10,570 bases of DNA. It comes from JBAROU01 sp049642385 (GTDB lineage Bacteria > Chloroflexota > Dehalococcoidia > DSTF01 > RBG-16-68-14). Location of the stretch: the NCBI GenBank assembly GCA_049642385.1, contig JBAROU010000039.1, positions 1-10,570 of the forward strand, read 5' to 3'. The translations under genes were made by a program, and so were the position numbers. Numbering within the stretch: position 1 is the stretch's first letter; every line of letters starts with the position of its first letter. Below the pieces are notes generated by a model. The model was not told where the DNA came from. It saw only the letters and a list, made by a program, of their open reading frames with translations, and made no database searches. Below, in pieces: positions 5,846 through 10,570 of this stretch.

Positions 5846-7279
5846 TTGACTGACCGCGCTGCCCTGGATGTGGATCGCAAGGCGCGACTGAAAATCCCGC
5901 GCCAGCCGTTCCCTAAGCAGGATCCAAAGGTCCGTATCCACAACTGGGACGAGGTCTACCTCCCCATCGACCTGGAGGTGGCCAAGGTCGAGGCGACGCG
6001 CTGCATCCAGTGCCCGGCTGCCCCTTGCATGAAGGCCTGCCCGGTGAACAACGACATTCCCGGCGCATTCTGGAAGCTGGAGCAGGGCGACATTGTCGGT
6101 GCCGCGGAGATCTTCTACGAGACGAGCAACCTGCCCGAAATGTGCGGCCGTCTCTGTCCCCAGGAGCGGCTCTGCGAGGGCGACTGCGTCGTCGGCAAGA
6201 ACGCCCCGCCCGTCGCCATCGGCCGCCTCGAGGCGTTCGTCGCCGACCACTACCGCGCCAACGGCGGCTACGATGTGAAGAGCCGCCCGAAGCCCACCGG
6301 TCGTAAGGTCGCTATCGTCGGGGCGGGGCCGGCTGGACTCGCCGCAGCCGAGGAGCTCGCCAAGGCGGGTCACGCCATCACCGTCTTCGACGCCTGGCCC
6401 GAGCCTGGCGGCATCCTGCTCTACGGTATCCCGAACTTCAAGATGGAGAAGGATGTCCTCGACGCGAAAATCGAATACCTCCGAAAACTCGGCGTCGAGT
6501 TCACGATGAGCACGTCGATCGGCTACGACGTCTCGATCGACGACCTGTTCGAGCGCGGCTACCACGCTGTCTTTCTCGCCCACGGCGCGAGCGAGGGCAA
6601 CAAGCTCGACCTGCCCGGCGCCGATCTGCCCGGCATCATGATCGCGACCGAGTTCCTGGTGCGCGGCAACGTACCACCGAATCAGCTGCCCGAATCGATG
6701 CGCGAACCCTTGATCGTTGGCGATCACGTCGTGGTGATCGGCGGCGGTGATACGTCGATGGACTGCGTGCGCACCGCCGTCCGGCTGGGCGCATCAGAGG
6801 TGACCTGCGCCTACCGCCGTACTGAGGCGGAACAGACGGGGCGGATGGAAGAGCGCATCCACGCCAAGGAGGAGGGCGTTCGCTTCGAGTACCTCGTGTC
6901 GCCACTGCGCTTCGAGGCGGGATCGGACGGGCGCATTGCTCGCGTCCACTTCGCAACGATGATGCTGAGCGACCCCGATGAATCGGGCCGCCGGCGACCC
7001 CTGCCGACGGGCGAAGCGTTCGTCGTGGCGGCGGACACGGTGGTGATCGCCGTGGGATATCGCGCGGACGAAGGCGTCGCAGCGGACGCAGGCGTAGAGC
7101 GGGATCAAGATCTCGTTCTTATCGACCGCGAGACCGGTCGAACGAGCCGCCCGGGCGTCTTTGCCGGTGGCGACTGCGTCAACGGGGCGGACCTGGTCGT
7201 GACGGCCATCGCGGACGGGCGGCGCGCCGCGACCGCGATCCACACCTATCTCACCAAGGAAAGCGAAGCCGCAGCTTAG
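5846..7279 (+). CDS. GltD-like NAD(P)H oxidoreductase with two N-terminal Fe-S cysteine clusters
   Basis: The 477-residue protein has the full architecture of the glutamate synthase small subunit family. An N-terminal helical domain carries two cysteine clusters: Cys53, 56, 61, 65 and Cys100, 104, 110, 114. An FAD Rossmann motif Val-Gly-Ala-Gly-Pro-Ala-Gly is at 158-164. An NAD(P)H motif Ile-Gly-Gly-Gly-Asp-Thr-Ser-Met-Asp is at 298-306, with Tyr-Arg-Arg-Thr-Glu-Ala-Glu after it, and the closing FAD motif Gly-Val-Phe-Ala-Gly-Gly-Asp is at 437-443. In glutamate synthase this subunit passes electrons from NADPH to the large subunit. Related proteins work with dihydropyrimidine dehydrogenase (PreT) or other partners. 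No large subunit gene is adjacent on either side, so the partner is unknown and the name glutamate synthase should be used with care. It starts with TTG and appears to be monocistronic, with 94 bases to the next start. Confidence 0.9.
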   Translation: MTDRAALDVDRKARLKIPRQPFPKQDPKVRIHNWDEVYLPIDLEVAKVEATRCIQCPAAPCMKACPVNNDIPGAFWKLEQGDIVGAAEIFYETSNLPEMCGRLCPQERLCEGDCVVGKNAPPVAIGRLEAFVADHYRANGGYDVKSRPKPTGRKVAIVGAGPAGLAAAEELAKAGHAITVFDAWPEPGGILLYGIPNFKMEKDVLDAKIEYLRKLGVEFTMSTSIGYDVSIDDLFERGYHAVFLAHGASEGNKLDLPGADLPGIMIATEFLVRGNVPPNQLPESMREPLIVGDHVVVIGGGDTSMDCVRTAVRLGASEVTCAYRRTEAEQTGRMEERIHAKEEGVRFEYLVSPLRFEAGSDGRIARVHFATMMLSDPDESGRRRPLPTGEAFVVAADTVVIAVGYRADEGVAADAGVERDQDLVLIDRETGRTSRPGVFAGGDCVNGADLVVTAIADGRRAATAIHTYLTKESEAAA

Positions 7280-7335
7280 CAAATCCGCGTTTGCGGCTGG
7301 TTTCGTGCTTCGAACCAGGCCGTTGCTTCTTGTCT

Positions 7336-7346
7336 CCCCTGTGGGG
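7336..7346. promoter_or_regulatory. Short inverted repeat upstream of the HxlR gene, possible operator
   Basis: CCCC-TGT-GGGG lies about 28 bases before the ATG at 7374 and between weak promoter-like hexamers (TTGTCT at 7330-7335 and TAAGCT at 7354-7359). HxlR-family proteins often regulate their own operon through inverted repeats, which would fit. The arms are only four bases and the hexamers are poor, so this is a suggestion only. Confidence 0.2.
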
Positions 7347-7373
7347 CGTGCAGTAAGCTTGGCCCGAAGCCCA

Positions 7374-7715
7374 ATGACGCTTGACCTGAAGACTGCCGCG
7401 ATGACCGCCGATGGGTACTGCCCCGTTCGGGCGGCGCTTGCGATCCTCGGCCAAAAGTGGGTGCCCCGCATCGTCTACGAACTCAAGAGCGAAAAGCGCC
7501 GCTTCAACGAGCTTTCGTCGATCGTGGGAGGTTGCAACTCCCGCACCCTCAGGGATCGCTTGAAAGCTCTTGAGACGCTCGGCATCGTCGATCGCCAGAT
7601 CGTCGCCACCATGCCGCCCTGGGTTGAGTACGAACTCACCGCAATGGGCCGCGAACTCGCCGAAGCGCTCACGCCGCTGGAGGACTGGGGCCACCGATAT
7701 CTGGAGACGCCCTAG
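7374..7715 (+). CDS. HxlR-family winged-helix regulator
   Basis: The 113-residue protein carries the HxlR signature: Tyr-Cys-Pro-Val-Arg near the N-terminus, Ala-Ile-Leu-Gly-Gln-Lys-Trp, then Arg-Phe-Asn-Glu-Leu, Ser-Arg-Thr-Leu-x-x-Arg-Leu-Lys-Ala-Leu-Glu-x-Leu-Gly-Ile-Val-x-Arg, and a wing ending in Val-Glu-Tyr-Glu-Leu-Thr. The conserved Cys16 is in the position used for redox sensing by members such as HypR and YodB, so a thiol or electrophile signal is conceivable. A second Cys is at residue 54, in the recognition region. ATG at 7374 is preferred to an in-frame GTG at 7305, which lies far upstream of the conserved start; ATG at 7401 is also possible. Fourteen bases separate it from the first hotdog gene, so it probably leads and controls that operon. 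Confidence 0.88.
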   Translation: MTLDLKTAAMTADGYCPVRAALAILGQKWVPRIVYELKSEKRRFNELSSIVGGCNSRTLRDRLKALETLGIVDRQIVATMPPWVEYELTAMGRELAEALTPLEDWGHRYLETP

Positions 7716-7729
7716 CCCGCGACGAGGTT

Positions 7730-8155
7730 ATGACCGCGCCTGCCCGCACACTCCTCAGCGAACTCCCCAAAGGCTATCGATTTCCTGAGACACACCTGCG
7801 CCTCACAAGGGAGGAGGTCGAACGCTACCTGAACGCTGTCGGCGATCGAAACCCGCTGTACATCGATCGAAGCATCGCGCCACCGCTCGCCGCCGCCGCG
7901 CGCTCGCTCGCCACGCTGCTCGAACAGGTCGAGCTACCAGCCGCCTCGCTCCATACCGGCCAGGAGCTAGCGCTCAACGGCGGCGTGCCAATCGATACGC
8001 CGCTCACGTTTCGCGGCGGCGTCGCCCAGCGTTCCGAGCGCGCGGGCATGGTGATCGCTATCCTGGAGTTCGAGCTGGCGCTCGAGGGCGCTTCGAACGC
8101 TCTGCTCAGCGGCCGTACAACGGTGCTCATGCCGGTGCCGGGAGGCGCGTCGTGA
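7730..8155 (+). CDS. FAS1-like/MaoC N-domain dehydratase subunit (HadA-like), probably non-catalytic
   Basis: This 141-residue hotdog protein matches the N-terminal half-domain of FAS1-like dehydratases. The region Tyr-Leu-Asn-Ala-Val-Gly-Asp-Arg-Asn-Pro-Leu-Tyr (33-44) corresponds to the hydratase catalytic motif, but the catalytic His is Tyr44 while Asp39 remains. It then has Ala-Pro-Pro (50-52), Leu-His-Thr-Gly-Gln-Glu (74-79), and a final strand Arg-Thr-Thr-Val-Leu-Met-Pro. In mycobacterial HadA/HadC such subunits bind the acyl chain while a MaoC partner does the chemistry; I infer the same here because a complete MaoC gene follows with a GTGA overlap. The ribosome site is poor (GAGG only two bases before ATG), so coupling to the regulator gene is likely. 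The reaction of the pair would be reversible hydration of trans-2-enoyl-CoA or -ACP. Confidence 0.8.
   Translation: MTAPARTLLSELPKGYRFPETHLRLTREEVERYLNAVGDRNPLYIDRSIAPPLAAAARSLATLLEQVELPAASLHTGQELALNGGVPIDTPLTFRGGVAQRSERAGMVIAILEFELALEGASNALLSGRTTVLMPVPGGAS
8140..8145 (+). promoter_or_regulatory. Ribosome binding site of the MaoC gene
   Basis: GGGAGG lies 6 bases before the GTG at 8152. Together with the 4-base GTGA overlap with the preceding stop it fixes this GTG as the start and supports matched production of the two subunits. Confidence 0.65.
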
Positions 8156-8538
8156 GCGAGCTCGACATCGCGCCCGTTGTAAAGCAACTCAGCCAGGAGC
8201 AGGTGCAACGCTACGCGGATGCATCCAGCGATCACAATCCGATCCATATCGATGAGGACTATGCCCGCGCGACGCCGTTCGGCGGTACGATCGCCCACGG
8301 CATGCTCATTCTCGCCTCGATCTCGGAGATGATGGCCGCGGCTTGTGGCGAGGCGTGGATCACGCGCGGCAAGTTGCGCGTGCGCTTCCGCGCGCCGGCC
8401 AAAACGAGCGACACGATCACCGCGTCGGCGAAGGCTCAGACGCCGCATAATGGAGCCCGCATCTATGGCGTCGAGTGTCGCAATCAGGATGGCGAGCTGC
8501 TGATCAGCGGCAGCGCCGAGGTGCCGCTCGATGGCTGA
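8152..8538 (+). CDS. MaoC-like (R)-enoyl hydratase/hydroxyacyl dehydratase, catalytic subunit (HadB-like)
   Basis: The 128-residue hotdog protein carries the (R)-specific hydratase motif intact: Ser-Ser-Asp-His-Asn-Pro-Ile-His (25-32), with Asp27 and His32 as the catalytic pair. This is followed by Ala-x-x-Thr-Pro-Phe-Gly-Gly and Ala-His-Gly-Met (48-51), the usual substrate-tunnel loop. It should add water to, or remove it from, an enoyl/3-hydroxyacyl thioester. GTG start with a strong ribosome site; it overlaps the upstream HadA-like gene by four bases and the downstream thioesterase by eight. Homodimeric PhaJ-like action is possible, but the preceding His-lacking partner favours a heterodimer. 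Whether the substrates are CoA or ACP bound, and their chain length, is unknown. Confidence 0.9.
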   Translation: MSELDIAPVVKQLSQEQVQRYADASSDHNPIHIDEDYARATPFGGTIAHGMLILASISEMMAAACGEAWITRGKLRVRFRAPAKTSDTITASAKAQTPHNGARIYGVECRNQDGELLISGSAEVPLDG

Positions 8539-9022
8539 GCGCCCCAGCGCGGCCCGCGACTGCTTCGGCTGCGGGGAGGCCAACGCACGCGGCCTCGGCC
8601 TGCAATTTCGCCAGGAGGGCGACCGCGCCGTCGCGGACTTCGCGGCAGAGACGTACCTCCAGGGCTACCCGGGCCGCGCGCATGGTGGCGTCGTCGCCAC
8701 TGTGTTGGACGAGGCGATGAGCTGGGCCTGTTACTGGGCGGGCATGTGGGCAATGACCGCGCGCCTCACGATGCGTTTCCGGCGAGCTGTGCCGCTTAGT
8801 GAGCAGATAACTGTCAGCGGCTGGCTGACGCGCGACCGCGGTCGCGTACTCGAACTACGCTCGGAGCTGCGTTCGGCGGACGGCGCACTTCTCGCCGAAG
8901 CGGACGGGCTTTTCGTGCGCGTGAGCGAGCGCGATGGTGAGGAAATGCGCCGCTTCTACGAAGCGTCGGAGGCCGGTCGCCAGACCGACACGATCACGTC
9001 GCTCCAGGATGGCCGCCCGTAG
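8531..9022 (+). CDS. PaaI-like acyl-CoA thioesterase (hotdog fold)
   Basis: The 163-residue protein begins with the Cys-Phe-Gly-Cys-Gly-x-x-Asn-x-x-Gly-Leu-Gly-Leu motif (11-24) common in small 4HBT/PaaI thioesterases. It then has Gly-Arg-Ala-His-Gly-Gly-Val-Val-Ala-Thr-Val-Leu-Asp-Glu-Ala-Met (48-63), with the HGG loop and the Asp60-Glu61 region that supplies the catalytic acid in this family. It is expected to hydrolyse acyl-CoA thioesters. ATG at 8531 has GAGG (8518-8521) at 9 bases and overlaps the MaoC gene by 8 bases, so the three hotdog genes are translated together. The last 20 or so residues are polar and lie over the end of the converging methyltransferase gene (67-base overlap); they are probably dispensable. 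Confidence 0.88.
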   Translation: MAERPSAARDCFGCGEANARGLGLQFRQEGDRAVADFAAETYLQGYPGRAHGGVVATVLDEAMSWACYWAGMWAMTARLTMRFRRAVPLSEQITVSGWLTRDRGRVLELRSELRSADGALLAEADGLFVRVSERDGEEMRRFYEASEAGRQTDTITSLQDGRP

Positions 9023-9744
9023 GCGAGGCGGTCGGCGAGACGCAGCATGCGCTGCGATACACCGTCGGGCAGCCGTCTGAGCAGATGCCCCCAGCCATAG
9101 AACATGCACATCAACGACACGCCGTACGCCTTCTCAAGGCGAAGGGCCGGCGGGCCTAGCTCCTGAACCACCTGCCAGTCGCCCTTGAACGTGTGGTCCG
9201 GCGGGATGTGCCAGCACGGCCAGTCCGAGCAGTGGTGCAGCCGCGATGCGCGCGCAAGCGGGTGGAGCGCGCGACCCAGCTTCGTCGCCATGCCTTCGAA
9301 GTTGTTGAGGGAGATGATCACGCGCCCGGTCGGCTTGACGATGCGCGCGGCTTCTTTCATGAACGCGAACCGGTCGCTGAAGTGATCGAGCGCTGCCTGG
9401 CAGGCCACCACATCGAACGACGCATCCGCGATCGGGATGTCTTCACCGATGCCGCGCACCAGGTGAATCGACGCGCCATTCTCCCGCTCGGCGATCAGCC
9501 GTGCCACACCAAGCATGTGCGCCGACGGGTCGACCGAGAATGGCTCCCAGCCCAACGCTGCCAGCCGGAGCAGCTCCTTCGATGGCCCCGAGCCGACATC
9601 AAGCACGCGCCCGGGCGATTCTTCCGCCACCGTCTCGACTGTCGCCTCACTCATCCGTCGCCACAGGAAGTCGAGATCGGGGAGGATCGCCCCGTGCATG
9701 ACGTGGTCGAACTGGTAGTTCGTGTCGATGTGAGGCGCGCTCAT
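8956..9744 (-). CDS. Class I SAM-dependent methyltransferase (Methyltransf_11-like)
   Basis: The 262-residue protein has a seven-strand Rossmann SAM-binding core. Motif I is Arg-Val-Leu-Asp-Val-Gly-Ser-Gly-Pro-Ser-Lys-Glu (46-57). The acidic residue after strand two is Asp72 in Ser-Val-Asp-Pro-Ser. Gly-Glu-Asp-Ile-Pro at 100-104 and Ser-Phe-Asp-Val-Val-Ala-Cys-Gln at 109-116 form motifs II-III, followed by the strand-five segment Lys-Pro-Thr-Gly-Arg-Val-Ile-Ile-Ser. The third glycine of the usual GxGxG is replaced by Ser. The C-terminal half holds a His/Trp-rich stretch (Leu-His-His-Cys-Ser-Asp-Trp-Pro-Cys-Trp-His) that I do not recognise as a known site. The substrate is unknown: a small molecule or a quinone-type acceptor are equally possible. 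It is the last gene of a minus-strand cluster, 55 bases after the DDN-family gene. No good ribosome site is seen before the ATG. Confidence 0.88.
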   Translation of the reverse strand: MSAPHIDTNYQFDHVMHGAILPDLDFLWRRMSEATVETVAEESPGRVLDVGSGPSKELLRLAALGWEPFSVDPSAHMLGVARLIAERENGASIHLVRGIGEDIPIADASFDVVACQAALDHFSDRFAFMKEAARIVKPTGRVIISLNNFEGMATKLGRALHPLARASRLHHCSDWPCWHIPPDHTFKGDWQVVQELGPPALRLEKAYGVSLMCMFYGWGHLLRRLPDGVSQRMLRLADRLAYGRPSWSDVIVSVWRPASDAS

Positions 9745-9799
9745 TTCGAGCGCATGGTAATCAACGGTGCCGTGGCGAACAAGCGCGTCCGCGCGTGTG

Positions 9800-10267
9800 T
9801 CACGTCGCGATGTCGAACGCGACCAGCTCGCCGCGCGCCAGCCAGACCCGGTGCGCCTGCACCACCTTGCGTCGGCTAGGCCAGCCCCAGTGGAGGTTCA
9901 CGTGATCGAGATAGTCGTAGGGGAACACGGTGTCAACGTAGAGCGTCGACACCGCTTCTCGCTCGGCAGGATCAGCGAGCGCCCGGGCGCGCGCTGACTC
10001 GCGGCGGCTGCCGGCCTTGATCTCGACGCCAGGATCGCGGCGCACGTTCCTCAGCCAGTCCGAGCGCTCGCCGAGGATCGCGACCGCGTAGTAGGTGCTA
10101 TTGCTGCGCACCGCGCGGACGGGCCGGCGACGCTCCCGGCCAGACTTGCGGCCGCGCGTGGTGAGAAGGATGTAACCCCGGGGCACCGGCAGCCAGGCGA
10201 ACAGGGGCGCAGCGAAGATATTGGAAAGGCGAGCGTAGCCCCGGGTGAACGCGAACGGGTTCAGCAT
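9800..10267 (-). CDS. Deazaflavin (F420)-dependent nitroreductase-family protein
   Basis: This 155-residue protein is a full-length DDN/DUF385-family member. A hydrophobic N-terminal stretch (Phe-Ala-Ala-Pro-Leu-Phe-Ala-Trp-Leu-Pro) precedes Leu-Leu-Thr-Thr-Arg-Gly-Arg-Lys-Ser-Gly-Arg-Glu-Arg-Arg (34-47). The strand Tyr-Tyr-Ala-Val-Ala-Ile and Gly-Glu-Arg-Ser-Asp-Trp-Leu-Arg-Asn-Val (66-75) follow, the family's cofactor-binding region. Members in mycobacteria use reduced F420 to reduce quinones, fatty acids or nitro drugs; the same is inferred here. The N-terminus could help it sit on the membrane surface. Its ATG is 15 bases after the upstream SDR stop on the same strand, with no recognisable Shine-Dalgarno, so it likely depends on translation from the preceding gene. 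Confidence 0.85.
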   Translation of the reverse strand: MLNPFAFTRGYARLSNIFAAPLFAWLPVPRGYILLTTRGRKSGRERRRPVRAVRSNSTYYAVAILGERSDWLRNVRRDPGVEIKAGSRRESARARALADPAEREAVSTLYVDTVFPYDYLDHVNLHWGWPSRRKVVQAHRVWLARGELVAFDIAT

Positions 10268-10282
10268 GCGGGAGGTTGCGTC

Positions 10283-10570
10283 TTACCCTTCGGTGCGGCC
10301 CCGGTTCTTGAACATCGAAGCCGTGATCCGCCGGCTCACAAAGCGCGGCACGAAGCGAGAACTCGCCGCGCCCATCCTGTTGAACGCACCCGGGATGGCG
10401 ATCGCCCGGCGCATCCGCACCGCTGACAATGCCGCGTTAACAACCGTATCGACGCTCGTCCAGGCCATGCCGGGCATGCCGCGTTCGTCCAGCCCGGCAA
10501 CCTCTTGAAACTCGGTGCGGACCGGCCCTGGGCAGAGACACGTTACGGTCACACCGTGCTCCTTCGACTC
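10283..10570 (-). CDS. Short-chain dehydrogenase, C-terminal part (5' end beyond window)
   Basis: About 95 C-terminal residues are visible and the frame runs off the window edge. The segment Glu-His-Gly-Val-Thr-Val-Thr-Cys-Leu-Cys-Pro-Gly-Pro-Val-Arg-Thr-Glu-Phe is the typical SDR strand six and PG motif, where the nicotinamide loop lies. The tail (Ala-Ile-Pro-Gly-Ala-Phe-Asn-Arg ... Arg-Phe-Val-Pro-Arg) resembles DltE/YqjQ-like SDRs that carry a basic, possibly membrane-facing C-terminus. The GTG at 10552 is not the start because coding sense continues upstream of it. The Rossmann motif and catalytic Tyr-Lys lie outside the window. It heads the visible part of a minus-strand cluster with the DDN-family protein and the methyltransferase. 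Confidence 0.85.
   Translation of the reverse strand, partial: ESKEHGVTVTCLCPGPVRTEFQEVAGLDERGMPGMAWTSVDTVVNAALSAVRMRRAIAIPGAFNRMGAASSRFVPRFVSRRITASMFKNRGRTEG

Noticed and set aside
5723..6727. Long open frame on the minus strand (334 codons)
   Set aside because: It is antisense to the GltD-like gene and shows no recognisable domain. It has the Asp/Val/Arg-rich composition of a complementary-strand shadow.
7282..7297. Hairpin GCAAA...TTTGC / CCGC-GTTT-GCGG after the GltD-like gene as a terminator
   Set aside because: The stem is only 4-5 pairs and no T-run follows; too weak to call.
6794..7471. Minus-strand open frame of 225 codons across the GltD-HxlR junction
   Set aside because: Most of it is antisense to the GltD-like gene, and the protein shows no family features.
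7825..8583. Minus-strand open frame of 252 codons over the hotdog genes
   Set aside because: The plus-strand genes carry catalytic motifs and proper ribosome sites; this frame has neither.
9193..9879. Plus-strand open frame of 228 codons
   Set aside because: It is antisense to the methyltransferase and the end of the DDN-family gene. The translation is Arg/His-rich filler.
1..10570. CRISPR array, tRNA, rRNA, insertion sequence, phage or toxin-antitoxin system
   Set aside because: No regularly spaced repeats, no tRNA-like cloverleaf noticed, no transposase or integrase, no terminal inverted repeats with target duplication, and every sizeable stretch is explained by ordinary metabolic or regulatory genes.

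Overview
The window is GC-rich bacterial chromosome with tightly packed genes, GTG and TTG starts beside ATG, and many overlapping or coupled gene ends. Two members of the F420-type deazaflavin-dependent nitroreductase (DDN) family, and a lipoprotein whose signal peptide leads into a Pro/Thr-rich linker, point to Chloroflexota (Dehalococcoidia- or Thermomicrobia-like) or, less likely, an actinobacterium. This is inference from gene content and style; there is no rRNA or other phylogenetic marker. No tRNA, rRNA, CRISPR array, transposase or phage gene was seen, and no gene-free stretch exceeds about 145 bases.

Layout. (1) 1-2713, plus strand: the end of an FAD-dependent aromatic-ring-type monooxygenase, a classical short-chain dehydrogenase (SDR), a single-domain cyclic-nucleotide-binding protein and a small DDN-family protein, spaced like one operon. 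(2) 2728-3315, minus: a TetR-family repressor with a recognisable promoter, divergent from (3) 3421-4128, plus: a membrane-anchored TlpA/ResA-like thioredoxin. (4) 4047-5701, minus: an enolase-superfamily (mandelate racemase type) dehydratase coupled by a TGATG junction to an FKBP peptidyl-prolyl isomerase lipoprotein. The FKBP and TlpA genes converge and overlap, and a 32-nt near-perfect palindrome sits at the junction. (5) 5846-7279, plus: a GltD-like iron-sulfur NAD(P)H oxidoreductase with a TTG start and no large glutamate synthase subunit beside it. (6) 7374-9022, plus: an HxlR-family regulator followed by three successive hotdog-fold genes: a FAS1-like dehydratase half lacking the catalytic His, a MaoC hydratase with intact Asp/His, and a PaaI-like thioesterase. 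(7) 8956-10570, minus: the C-terminal part of an SDR, a second DDN-family protein and a SAM-dependent methyltransferase.

How they fit. Most genes are redox or acyl-group enzymes typical of catabolic or lipid-modifying accessory clusters. The clearest functional unit is the hotdog trio, which resembles a HadA/HadB-type heterodimeric (R)-hydroxyacyl dehydratase/enoyl hydratase plus an acyl-thioesterase under a thiol-containing HxlR regulator. The first operon could oxidise a hydrophobic or aromatic compound (monooxygenase, SDR, F420-type reductase), with the cyclic-nucleotide-binding protein as a possible sensor. I found no clear evidence of a defence system, mobile element or wholly new system. 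The most unusual structural signal is the palindrome in the tlpA/FKBP overlap.
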